The notes beneath the pieces are model-generated. The model worked only from the letters and a program-made list of their open reading frames with translations. It had not been told where the DNA came from and did not search any database. Of a stretch of 31,152 nucleotides of DNA, positions 1 to 6,936 are shown in pieces (positions within the stretch are counted from its first letter, which is position 1; each line of letters starts with the position of its first letter). The DNA comes from CAIYMF01 sp943329595. GTDB lineage: Bacteria; Actinomycetota; Actinomycetes; S36-B12; CAIYMF01. The DNA lies in contig CALQEM020000013.1 of assembly GCA_943329595.2 (NCBI GenBank), positions 1 through 31,152 on the forward strand, given 5' to 3'. Position numbers and translations under genes: made by a program.

Positions 1-312
1 GCACCCACGGTAAGTCTCGGCAACCACGTCGAGGTCTGGCTCATCGACACCGACGCCCCCGGCGCTAACCCCCACCTCGACCGCGTGCTTGCCGATGCCG
101 CCGACACGGTGGCGGCTCTGCGTGACGAGGGGCACACCGTGCTGCTGCACTGCGTGCAGGCGCACAGCCGCACCCCCACGGTGGCGGCCCTCTATGCCTC
201 ACGGCACCTGGGCGTCGCGCCCACCGATGCTCTTCGCGAGGTATGCGCAGCGCTTCCCCACGCCCAGCCGAACACTGGCTTCCTCGCCGCCCTTCGGCGC
301 CTCGCGCTCTAG
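1..312 (+). CDS. C-terminal part of a dual-specificity/tyrosine phosphatase-like domain protein (5' end outside window)
   Basis: The frame is open from the first base to a TAG at 310-312, giving 103 residues of a protein that begins upstream. It carries the phosphatase signature HCVQAHSRT: the catalytic Cys is encoded at 151-153 and the Arg at 169-171, spaced as CX5R. The sequence after it (PTVAALYASRHLG) fits the helix that follows the P-loop in cysteine-based phosphatases. In actinobacteria similar C-terminal domains occur on their own and fused behind ADP-ribosylglycohydrolase (DraG-like) domains. I recall that fusion from family knowledge; the upstream part is not visible here, so the full architecture is unknown. 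The likely reaction is dephosphorylation of a protein or small-molecule phosphoester. Confidence 0.75.
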   Translation, partial: APTVSLGNHVEVWLIDTDAPGANPHLDRVLADAADTVAALRDEGHTVLLHCVQAHSRTPTVAALYASRHLGVAPTDALREVCAALPHAQPNTGFLAALRRLAL

Positions 313-349
313 CTCACAGGCTGGGGCGGGCTGGCGTCAGAATGACCAC

Positions 350-610
350 TCATCTCGGGCGAACAACACTCGATCGAGCACGTGCCATCTCGTAGTCGAG
401 AATTCGCGCTTGCACGGCTGGGCTATCCGCGGGCGCGACGCCGACACCAAAGAGCGGATTGGCCAAGTCCTCTCGAAATGCGGCGAGGTCTCGAACCACC
501 GACTTCGCGAAATCCTCGGCCTTGAAGAGGTTCCCCACCTCAATTGCAAGACGAGGCAAGCCGTCAATCAGTCTCTCTGGGTCAAGGCACGTGACCCCGT
601 CCAGCGATCG
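350..610 (-). pseudogene. Unrecognised open frame, probably a gene remnant, downstream of the HNH endonuclease gene
   Basis: Between the phosphatase stop (312) and the HNH gene stop (669) lie 356 bases with no obvious intact gene. The minus frame from about 610 to a TGA at 350-352 has protein-like composition (for example LAIEVGNLFKAEDFAKSVVR, then DLAAFREDLANPLFG). The only start in it is a TTG at 557-559, giving 69 residues with no clear ribosome binding site. In-frame sequence before that is closed by a TGA at 611-613. The sequence just upstream in another minus frame (EITEINAVDTCFPSDDR) also looks coding-like, so a frameshifted remnant of a longer gene is possible. I do not recognise the family. 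It could also be a short real gene or chance. Confidence 0.35.
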
Positions 611-668
611 TCAGACGGAAAGCATGTATCGACCGCATTGATCTCCGTGATCTCGTCAACGCGCCCTT

Positions 669-1559
669 TCACGCCGACAGCGACTCGCCCTTGAACACCT
701 CGCGGGTGTGCCATTGCACGTGTGCCGCCGCCGGCAGCTTGGTGCCCGGGCGCGGCCGAAGTGCACGACCGTGTAACTCGTAGACCGTCCTGCCCATGTC
801 GCTCACGGCGGCGTAATTGGTGGACACCACCACCGAGAATTCGTGGTCGAGGCCGAGCGCCCCACGATCGAAGAGCTTGTGGTGCAGCGAGCACAGCGCC
901 AATCCGTTGTCGAGTTCGTCTGGCCCACCGATGGTGAACCACCTGACGTGGGCGGCTTCGATGCCTACCGGGGCACCCCCTACTGACCCGTCAAACCCAC
1001 AGAAAGCACAGGACCGATCCCACGCTGCCAGGACGGCATGTCGCCAAGCGACGTCGCGCTTTCGAACCGGGATGAACCGTGATGCTGGAGGCATGCCGAA
1101 CACCGTCTCGGGGTCGAGACCTACCGAGAGCAGCACATCAGTCATGAGCGTCGACGGGAATTGGCTTTCAACCAAAGTGCGTGCAACCGCACTGATAGCG
1201 CTGGGATTGGCCACTAGGGTCGCCTCAATGTCAGCCGGGAAATGTCCCTCGATTGGCTCGGCCCTCAATGGCCCAACATTGTCGTTGGCCACGTCGCGAC
1301 TGAGTTCCCACACCCCGTCGGCCCGCAGCCGAGTGAACGGATAGGCCGCCCACGGCGCACCCGCCGACGTGGGGGTTCCGAATTCGGCCAAGAGCGCGCC
1401 GAGACGTCTTTCCACTTCTGTCCACGGCAGCGACGACGAACCGGTCGCGCTCAACTGCCCGAGCGCCAGCAGCACCAGAAGTGGCTTATGTGGCGCCCGT
1501 CGGCCATCACCACGGTGCTGGCGCAGTGAAGTGAGTCGCTGCACCACATCCCCCGTCAT
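669..1559 (-). CDS. SBD-HNH endonuclease (phosphorothioated-DNA-dependent type IV restriction enzyme family)
   Basis: A 296-residue protein with two parts. Residues 1 to about 150 resemble the sulfur-binding domain: RRAPHKPLLVLLALGQL near 20-36, AYPFTRL at 72-78 and DGVWEL at 81-86. Residues about 165-285 form an HNH nuclease: CAFC at 184-187, AAHVRW with His204, Asn218, and CSLHHKLFDRGALGL at 223-237. This order and spacing match the family that binds phosphorothioate-modified DNA and cuts near it; ScoMcrA is the well-known larger relative. Its expected role is defence against sulfur-modified foreign DNA. No dnd or ssp modification genes are visible, which fits a modification-dependent enzyme. 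The ATG is preceded by TAGCCT and six bases with no Shine-Dalgarno, so the message may be leaderless. Confidence 0.87.
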   Translation of the reverse strand: MTGDVVQRLTSLRQHRGDGRRAPHKPLLVLLALGQLSATGSSSLPWTEVERRLGALLAEFGTPTSAGAPWAAYPFTRLRADGVWELSRDVANDNVGPLRAEPIEGHFPADIEATLVANPSAISAVARTLVESQFPSTLMTDVLLSVGLDPETVFGMPPASRFIPVRKRDVAWRHAVLAAWDRSCAFCGFDGSVGGAPVGIEAAHVRWFTIGGPDELDNGLALCSLHHKLFDRGALGLDHEFSVVVSTNYAAVSDMGRTVYELHGRALRPRPGTKLPAAAHVQWHTREVFKGESLSA

Positions 1560-1565
1560 GGTCGA

Positions 1566-1571
1566 AGGCTA
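1566..1571 (-). promoter_or_regulatory. Putative -10 box for a leaderless HNH transcript
   Basis: Reading the minus strand, TAGCCT is followed by six bases and then the ATG of the HNH gene at 1559. It fits the TANNNT consensus of housekeeping promoters, and transcription would start at or beside the A of the ATG. No purine-rich Shine-Dalgarno lies between. No convincing -35 hexamer is visible, as is common in actinobacteria. Confidence 0.45.
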
Positions 1572-1664
1572 GTGCGGGCGAGTTCGGCGCGCTCAGAAGT
1601 GGTTCGACCCGCTCTCCTCGCCATTGGGGAGGGCTTGCCCGTTCACGCTGTCCACCAGCGCCGT

Positions 1665-2858
1665 TCAGTCAGCCGTGACGCACGACCCTGTGGGCACCTG
1701 TGCGGTTGCACTACGTCCAGCATCGGCAGCACTCCGCACCTGATCGGCGGTCAGCGCGTACCCGGTACCCGAGTCGTTCACCGCGGCGGCGAACACGACT
1801 CCGAACACCGTGCCCCGATCAGAGAGCAGCGGACCGCCCGAGTTGCCGGGCAGCACCCGGCCGCGCACCGCGTAGATATCGCGGAATACCGGGCTGGTTC
1901 CGTAGATGTTTTCGCCACGTGCGCTGAGCCGACCTCGCACACGCGCCGGCTCGGCCGTCAGTGACCCTCCCCCCGGAAACCCAGCCACCACCGCGCTGGT
2001 GCCCTTGATGGCGTCGGGACCAAACCGCAGCGCCGGTGCCGCGAGGTCGGGCACCGCCAGCACTGCAACATCCACGGCCGGGTCGAAATACACGACCGTC
2101 GCAGAGTAGAAAGCCCCGGTGCCCAGCACCTGAACCTGGGGATTGGTAACGCCCGCCACCACGTGGGCATTGGTCATCACCCGGTTCGGCGCGAACACGA
2201 AACCACTGCCGGTTATCTCCTCCGAGCATGCGTCGGCGATGCCGTCGACCAGTACTAGTGACCCTGACGCGCGTCGTACCGCGGGATCGGCCAGCACCGC
2301 GGGATCAGGTGGATCAACAGGAATCACGGGCGGCTCGATGAATCCCGCAAAGACCGTCGGAAACCCTGAACCACTGAGCATCGTCTGCAGCCCGAGCACG
2401 GCGTGGCGAGCCGGCCCCGGCACCATCGCATCGAGGGCCGCCACCATGCGCGAGTCGCGCACCTGCGTGCTGAGCGAGTTCTCGGGCAGTAGCAACAGCG
2501 CCGAGGCCACCACCCACATCACCACCGCGAGCGAGATCACGTAGAAGGCCGCCCCGCAGGCGGAGTCGAGAAGTTGTGCCGGACGCCACGTCCACGAGTC
2601 GCGCACCTGCTTGGCCGCCCACCGTGCCAGCGCCTGACCCGCGATAGCGAGCGCCAGTACCCCTCCGATCGACACGATTCCACGCGTGAGCACCGGAGCG
2701 CCCCAACTACCCAGCAACTGCGGAATGACGAGCACCGCGAGCAGCGCGCCACCCAGGAACCCCGCCATCGAGAGCGCCCCGCGAATGAGTCCCTGGCGCC
2801 AGCCCGAAAACGCGAACAGCGCTACCAGCGCCAGCAGCACGAGGTCGAGGACGCTCAT
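1665..2858 (-). CDS. marP: MarP-type membrane serine protease (CvpA-like membrane domain plus trypsin-like protease)
   Basis: A 397-residue protein, the same length as M. tuberculosis Rv3671c as I recall it. The N-terminal ~125 residues are hydrophobic and hold about four membrane segments of the CvpA type. The rest is a periplasmic chymotrypsin-fold protease. The catalytic triad is visible as His232 (TNAHVV), Asp263 (DPAVDVAVL) and Ser340 (GNSGGPL). Cys211 and Cys393 bracket the protease domain and match the disulfide pair known to stabilise MarP. In mycobacteria MarP is needed for acid and oxidative stress survival and processes a peptidoglycan hydrolase. I chose the ATG at 2856-2858 because it overlaps the upstream Nudix stop (ATGA) and starts directly with the first membrane helix. 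It is the last gene of the nth-Nudix-marP operon. Confidence 0.92.
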   Translation of the reverse strand: MSVLDLVLLALVALFAFSGWRQGLIRGALSMAGFLGGALLAVLVIPQLLGSWGAPVLTRGIVSIGGVLALAIAGQALARWAAKQVRDSWTWRPAQLLDSACGAAFYVISLAVVMWVVASALLLLPENSLSTQVRDSRMVAALDAMVPGPARHAVLGLQTMLSGSGFPTVFAGFIEPPVIPVDPPDPAVLADPAVRRASGSLVLVDGIADACSEEITGSGFVFAPNRVMTNAHVVAGVTNPQVQVLGTGAFYSATVVYFDPAVDVAVLAVPDLAAPALRFGPDAIKGTSAVVAGFPGGGSLTAEPARVRGRLSARGENIYGTSPVFRDIYAVRGRVLPGNSGGPLLSDRGTVFGVVFAAAVNDSGTGYALTADQVRSAADAGRSATAQVPTGSCVTAD

Positions 2859-3499
2859 CAGTCGACGCCCACAGTGAGGTCGACCACCCGCTCGTGGTCC
2901 CAGGGCTGCTCCCAGCCCGCAAGGGCGAACAGCCGTGAGATGAGGCCGGCGGTGAATCCCCACACTAGGAGGCCGCGAACATCGAACCCGGCCCCCATGT
3001 AGCCCGAGGGATGGCGAACCATGACCCGATTGGCGGGGTTGACGAGCTCGGCCACCGACACCCGCTCCACCGAGGCGACCTCGCGCGGATCAGCTGCTCG
3101 CACCGGGCTTGGCGTGTGCCACCAGCCGACAACCGGAGTGACCGCGAAGTTCGAGGGGGGCAGCCATAGGGCCGGTAGGGCGGCAATGACCTCAATGCCG
3201 CGGGGATCGAGGCCGGTCTCCTCGTTCGCCTCGCGCAGGGCGGCCGCGATCGCCCCCTCATCGCCCGGATCGATCGCGCCCCCGGGGAAGGCCGGCTGTC
3301 CGGCGTGCGAGCGCATGTCGTGTGCACGCTCGATCAGCAGTAGGTCGGGGCCCAGGTCGCCCTCGCCGAACAGGATCAGCACAGCACCCTCGCGACCGTC
3401 GTGGTCGTCGGGTGGAATGAACTGCGACAACTGATCGGCCCGCACCGTACGTGCTACCTCGACCACGGGCATCAGCCAGTCGGGAATGGGCGCGCTCAT
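2858..3499 (-). CDS. Nudix hydrolase, coenzyme A diphosphatase type
   Basis: A 213-residue Nudix protein. It has the CoA-pyrophosphatase signature LLLIERAHDMRSHAGQPAFP at 53-72, directly followed by the Nudix box with Glu81 and REANEETGL at 89-97, which carries the metal-binding glutamates. Members hydrolyse CoA or its derivatives to 3',5'-ADP and phosphopantetheine (or the acyl form). The ATG (3497-3499) overlaps the nth stop and the TGA (2858-2860) overlaps the marP start, so the three genes are probably translationally coupled. The position between nth and marP matches Rv3672c in M. tuberculosis. The thioredoxin-like gene present there between nth and this gene is absent here. The exact substrate cannot be read from the sequence. 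Confidence 0.9.
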   Translation of the reverse strand: MSAPIPDWLMPVVEVARTVRADQLSQFIPPDDHDGREGAVLILFGEGDLGPDLLLIERAHDMRSHAGQPAFPGGAIDPGDEGAIAAALREANEETGLDPRGIEVIAALPALWLPPSNFAVTPVVGWWHTPSPVRAADPREVASVERVSVAELVNPANRVMVRHPSGYMGAGFDVRGLLVWGFTAGLISRLFALAGWEQPWDHERVVDLTVGVD

Positions 3500-4197
3500 G
3501 CCGGCCCCTCAGTTCGAAGAAGCGCCGTGGCAATCGCGACGTCAGTCGGGCCCTCTCCATACGACGGACACACGTTCGCGAGCGGGCAGGCCCCGCACGC
3601 GGGTTTCTTCGCGTGACAGCACCGGCGTCCGTGCCAGATCACCACGTGCGAGGCATGGGTCCACTCGGGCTTGGTGATGAGCGCGGCGATATCGCGCTCG
3701 ATGCGGTCGGCGTCGGTTTCGCTGGTCCAGCCCAAGCGGCGCGACAGGCGGGCCACATGAGTGTCGACCGTGATTCCGGGCACGCCGAATGCGTCGCCGA
3801 GCACCACGTTGGCAGTCTTGCGACCAACGCCCGGCAGGGTGACCAAGTCGTCAAGACGCGCGGGCACCTCGCCGCCGAACCGCTCGCACAGGGCCTGGGA
3901 CAGTCCGATGATCGAGCCAGCCTTGGCCCGGAAGAAGCCCGTGGTCTTGACCAGTTCCTCCACCTGTTCACGATCTGCCGCCGCCAGCGCCGCAGCGTTC
4001 GGATAGCGCTCGAATAGAGCCGGGGTCACGGCATTGACCCGTCGATCGGTGGTCTGCGCACTCAGCACGGTGGCCACCAGCAGTTCGAACGGAGTGCGGA
4101 AGTCGAGCTCGCACCTCGCGTCCGGGTACGTCGCGCCCAGCACCTTCACCATCCGACGTGCCCGTCGCACCAGGGCGGTGTCGGGGGCGGTGGTCAC
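3496..4197 (-). CDS. nth: Endonuclease III (DNA glycosylase/AP lyase)
   Basis: A 233-residue base-excision repair enzyme that removes oxidised pyrimidines and nicks at abasic sites. The helix-hairpin-helix is LPGVGRKTANVVL at 121-133 with the catalytic Lys127, and the catalytic Asp145 lies in VDTHVAR. A C-terminal [4Fe-4S] site is formed by Cys194, Cys201, Cys204 and Cys210 (CX6CX2CX5C). Open frame continues upstream to a GTG at 4251, but I chose the GTG at 4195-4197. It gives the usual N-terminal length, and it has TACTCT exactly six bases upstream, a leaderless arrangement also seen at other genes here. The alternative ATG at 4234-4236 has no ribosome binding site. It is first in the minus operon with the Nudix gene and marP. 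Confidence 0.95.
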   Translation of the reverse strand: MTTAPDTALVRRARRMVKVLGATYPDARCELDFRTPFELLVATVLSAQTTDRRVNAVTPALFERYPNAAALAAADREQVEELVKTTGFFRAKAGSIIGLSQALCERFGGEVPARLDDLVTLPGVGRKTANVVLGDAFGVPGITVDTHVARLSRRLGWTSETDADRIERDIAALITKPEWTHASHVVIWHGRRCCHAKKPACGACPLANVCPSYGEGPTDVAIATALLRTEGPA

Positions 4198-4203
4198 CCC
4201 TCC

Positions 4204-4209
4204 AGAGTA
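4204..4209 (-). promoter_or_regulatory. Putative -10 box for a leaderless nth operon transcript
   Basis: TACTCT on the minus strand is followed by six bases (GGAGGG) and the GTG at 4197. The GGAGG would sit too close to the start codon for a normal Shine-Dalgarno, so the TANNNT-N6-start reading is preferred. It would drive nth, the Nudix gene and marP, and it points away from the rsiG-like gene. Confidence 0.45.
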
Positions 4210-4304
4210 GGCCGCCCAGCACTCAAGATTTCGCATCAGATGCCGATACACGAGTCACAGAGCAACCGAGGGTACGACCTCATCACCTAGAAAGGGGACA
4301 CCGC

Positions 4305-4847
4305 GTGAGCAGCATGCTCGATCCTCAGATGCCCCACTCTGACGCGAGCCGTCGCAGTGTCCGCAGTTCGCGAGCCAAGGCCCCCGCCCCCAAGTCGGAT
4401 GCCGCGTTCGACCACCTCTCTCTCGATGACCTTCGGGCGATGCGCCAGACTCTCACCGACCAAGAGACGCGCGTGTCGTACTGGCGCCGTATTTTGCAGG
4501 CGCGCGTTGACCTGCTCAAGGCCGGTGACGATCAAGGGGTGGTACGCAACCTCTCCCGTGTCCTCACCGACGAGCCCTCCGCACACCGGCGCCTCGCTCA
4601 CGTGACCGTCGACGCGGTCGACGACGTGCTGCCACTGCCAGACCTCGCTCAACTCTGGTCAAGGGTGCCCAACCCCACTGACCCAGCCTCCGTGGCCGCG
4701 CTCGTTGCCGACCTTCGCGTCGCCGAACAGCAGATCTCAGTACTGCGGTCGGAGTTGTTCCTCAACATCGACGCCGTAACCGCCGAACTCATCGCTCGCT
4801 TCCACGACAACCCCTCACTTGCCCTGGTCGCACTGCCCCGTCGCTGA
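4305..4847 (+). CDS. rsiG: RsiG-like anti-sigma factor with paired c-di-GMP-binding motifs
   Basis: A 180-residue, mostly helical protein with a basic, disordered first ~30 residues. Two long helices each carry the RsiG signature E(X)3S(X)2R(X)3Q(X)3D. Helix 1 has it complete: Glu54, Ser58, Arg61, Gln65, Asp69. Helix 2 has Glu141, Ser145, Arg148 and Asp156, with Phe152 in place of Gln. In Streptomyces RsiG is an antiparallel coiled coil that, with c-di-GMP, sequesters the sigma factor WhiG. The segment LSLDDLRAMRQ before helix 1 and LTDEPSAHRR between the helices also match what I recall of the family. The start is the GTG at 4305-4307, preceded at 4291-4297 by AAAGGGG. It diverges from nth and lies 88 bases before crp, so it could share control with crp. 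No sigma factor gene is in the window. Confidence 0.8.
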   Translation: MSSMLDPQMPHSDASRRSVRSSRAKAPAPKSDAAFDHLSLDDLRAMRQTLTDQETRVSYWRRILQARVDLLKAGDDQGVVRNLSRVLTDEPSAHRRLAHVTVDAVDDVLPLPDLAQLWSRVPNPTDPASVAALVADLRVAEQQISVLRSELFLNIDAVTAELIARFHDNPSLALVALPRR

Positions 4848-4935
4848 CCCATGTTTCGGCCTGTGGGCACGATGCGACAGACTGGGCCCAGTACCTCGCC
4901 ACGTGGTGGGGGGTCGGTGACCGGGAGGAGCTGAC

Positions 4936-5607
4936 GTGGAAATCGTGGCAGGCGCACCCTTGTTCGCGGCGCTCGACGCCGAGGGGGCAGCATCCCTTCG
5001 CTCCTCGATGCAGGAGTTCCGTTTCACCAAGGGTGAAGCAGTGTTTCGCGAGGGCGATGATGGCGACCGCCTCTATGTGGTGTCCGACGGCAAGATCAAG
5101 CTCACCCATGCAGCGCCCGACGGTCGCGAGACTCTGCTTGCGGTGATGGGGCCCGGCGACATGTTCGGAGAGCTCTCACTATTCGACCCCGGCCCCCGCA
5201 CAGCGATGGCCTCAGCCGTGGTCGACACCGTGCTGCTCGGCCTTAACCACCAGTCGCTGCGCGCCTGGCTCACCGGGCGCCCCGAGGTGGCCGAGGCTCT
5301 GCTGCGAGCCCTGGCCCAGCGACTGCGCCGCACCAACGAGACATTGGCCGACCTCGTGTTCTCCGACGTGCCCGGCCGTGTGGCCAAGGCGCTTCTCGAC
5401 CTCGGTGAGCGTTTCGGCGAGACTCGCCCCGACGGCCTGTTCGTCGAGCACGACCTCACCCAGGAGGAGTTGGCCCAACTGGTGGGCGCCTCGCGCGAGA
5501 CGGTCAACAAGGCGCTGGCCGACTTCGTGGCGCGTGGCTGGATCAAGCTTGAGTCGAGGTCGGTCACAATCACCGACATCGAGCGCCTCGATCGCCGCTC
5601 GCGCTAG
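4936..5607 (+). CDS. crp: Crp/Fnr-family transcriptional regulator (actinobacterial Crp)
   Basis: A 223-residue regulator, almost the length of M. tuberculosis Crp (Rv3676, 224 as I recall). The cyclic-nucleotide pocket is visible as GDMFGELSLFDPGPRTA at 74-90, with the Glu and Arg expected to hold the ribose and phosphate. A long dimerisation helix follows (about 115-140), then a winged helix-turn-helix with LTQEELAQLVGASRETVNKA at 174-193, where SRETV lies in the recognition helix. It should be a cAMP-responsive activator/repressor that binds TGTGA-N6-TCACA type sites. The start is a GTG at 4936-4938 with GGGAGGAG six to seven bases upstream. Its position after nth and before the metallo-beta-lactamase/ridA/arsA set matches mycobacterial gene order. 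Confidence 0.93.
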   Translation: MEIVAGAPLFAALDAEGAASLRSSMQEFRFTKGEAVFREGDDGDRLYVVSDGKIKLTHAAPDGRETLLAVMGPGDMFGELSLFDPGPRTAMASAVVDTVLLGLNHQSLRAWLTGRPEVAEALLRALAQRLRRTNETLADLVFSDVPGRVAKALLDLGERFGETRPDGLFVEHDLTQEELAQLVGASRETVNKALADFVARGWIKLESRSVTITDIERLDRRSR

Positions 5608-5619
5608 CGCCTCGCCCGA

Positions 5620-6015
5620 TTGGCTCAACCGGTCCGGTCGGAGTTCACCGGGCCCGACGTTGCCGGCGACTTCCTGTGGATGATTGAGCAGCCCCACTAC
5701 GGTGACTGCCTGTTCATTTTCAATGACAACGAGCACCAGTTCCGCGCGCACCAGGCCCGCGTGGATACCGAGCACCGGTGCAGAGCGGGTGGAGGAAATG
5801 CCGCCATCCGTCCCTACCAGTGCCAGCGGCCACCGAGAGCCTGTGGCATCCCCACCGGTGATGACAAGGGATACGACCGGTTGGACGAGCCGACCCGCGC
5901 GGTGATTGACGAGGCCATCACCCACCTCACCCGCGACGACGCTTTCGCACCACCAGAACGATCAGCAGTGCGGGAACGCCAATCACCATCAGCACGAGCG
6001 CGAACGGCAGCATGA
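5620..6015 (+). pseudogene. C-terminally truncated remnant of a conserved hypothetical gene
   Basis: The frame after crp encodes about 105 residues with strong protein-like character: DFLWMIEQPHYGDCLFIFND, then EHQFRAHQ, AGGGNAAIRPYQCQRPPRA and AVIDEAITHLTRDD. I recall a family of small uncharacterised bacterial proteins with the same FNDN, GGGNA-IRPYQ and VIDEA elements, which continue with a further C-terminal part. Here the frame runs into the end of the convergent DUF4349 gene (stop at 5927). From there it reads low-complexity sequence (PPERSAVRERQSPSARARTAA) to the stop at 6013-6015. That tail is almost certainly antisense noise, so the gene is cut off. The only upstream starts are TTG-type with no ribosome binding site. 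It is probably a dead fragment left by a deletion; function unknown. Confidence 0.55.
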
Positions 6016-6754
6016 ACCCTGCCACCGTGACGAGCGCGGCCACCACGTTCCGAAGCGCGCTCCATCCCGACCCCAGACCAGCCGCGAACCCCGGCGGCAG
6101 CGACTCCGACGCCACGCTCGCCGGCGTGATCTGCACCGTGACCGTGGACAGCGCCACCGACTCGCTCAAGGCCTTGCGCTGAGCGACCAGCGAGTCGAGT
6201 TCGGCCTGGCGCGCCGAAAGTTCCTTCTCGATCGCCAGTAGCTCACCGGTTGACTTCGCCTGCGCCAGCAACTGCCGCAGCCGAGTTACCGACGTCTGAA
6301 GCGCCGCAACGCGGGCGTCGAGATCGATTCCTTGGGCGGTGACGTCGTCGCTGTTGATGTAAAGCGAGGTCACGGTACCGAGCGCACCGATGCGGGCGAG
6401 CGAGTCGTCGAGGGAGGAGGCAGGAATGCGCAGCGTCATACTCGCAAACTCCGCACCACCGCCAAAGGTGTCGATGCTCTCATTCGACACCCGACCCTGA
6501 GCAGACTGGGCGATCGCCGAAATGCCGCCTACGCTCGCGCGCACGTCGTCGACGCGGATTCCTATGTCGGCGTTGCGCACGACCTCCCGGGGCTGCTGCA
6601 CGGTGGGGTCGCCGGAGACGGAAGGAAGACCTTTGGAGTCGACGTTGCCGCCGCTCGCCGTCTCGCTCGATGATGAACTTGAGCCCCCGCAGCCGGTGAG
6701 CGCAACGAGCAGCACTGCCGCCATGGCGCCGAGCAACGCGGATCGGAAACGCAT
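5927..6754 (-). CDS. DUF4349 membrane-anchored lipoprotein
   Basis: A 275-residue exported protein. The N-terminus is a lipoprotein signal peptide with the lipobox LTGC, lipid-modified Cys22, followed by a Gly/Ser linker. The core (about 55-235) is a DUF4349 domain: two-part alpha/beta sections (EVVRNADIGIRVDDV and MTLRIPASSLDDSLARIGAL) flank a coiled coil (about 150-205, LDARVAALQTSVTRLRQLLA). A single membrane helix lies at about 240-268, followed by a basic cytoplasmic tail (VVRKRRRG). The family's function is unknown; it is expected on the outer face of the membrane. TACGCT lies six bases before the ATG, suggesting a leaderless message. It diverges from the large secreted protein with 182 bases between the two start codons. 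Confidence 0.88.
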   Translation of the reverse strand: MRFRSALLGAMAAVLLVALTGCGGSSSSSSETASGGNVDSKGLPSVSGDPTVQQPREVVRNADIGIRVDDVRASVGGISAIAQSAQGRVSNESIDTFGGGAEFASMTLRIPASSLDDSLARIGALGTVTSLYINSDDVTAQGIDLDARVAALQTSVTRLRQLLAQAKSTGELLAIEKELSARQAELDSLVAQRKALSESVALSTVTVQITPASVASESLPPGFAAGLGSGWSALRNVVAALVTVAGFMLPFALVLMVIGVPALLIVLVVRKRRRG

Positions 6755-6760
6755 GCCTTC

Positions 6761-6766
6761 AGCGTA
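6761..6766 (-). promoter_or_regulatory. Putative -10 box for a leaderless DUF4349 transcript
   Basis: On the minus strand TACGCT is followed by six bases and the ATG at 6754. It is the same hexamer and the same spacing as at the first ArsA-like gene (13096-13101). No Shine-Dalgarno is visible before this ATG. Confidence 0.45.
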
Positions 6767-6936
6767 GGCGCGGCGACTGGTCAGCGACAGGGCCGTCAGG
6801 TCACGGTTGAGTCAGCATCGGTGCACGCCTCAGCAATGTCGCTCGCACTTCGCGGTGGTTTCACTTCGCCAGCAGCATCGGCGCGAGACAATGGCTGCGC
6901 GACCTGCCCCCGGGGGCCAGAGAGGAATCGAGTCAC

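Noticed and set aside
2859..2963. Longer N-terminus for marP
   Set aside because: It would overlap the Nudix coding sequence and adds Arg/Pro/Gly-rich sequence before the first membrane helix; the ATG at 2858 overlaps the Nudix stop as in a coupled operon.
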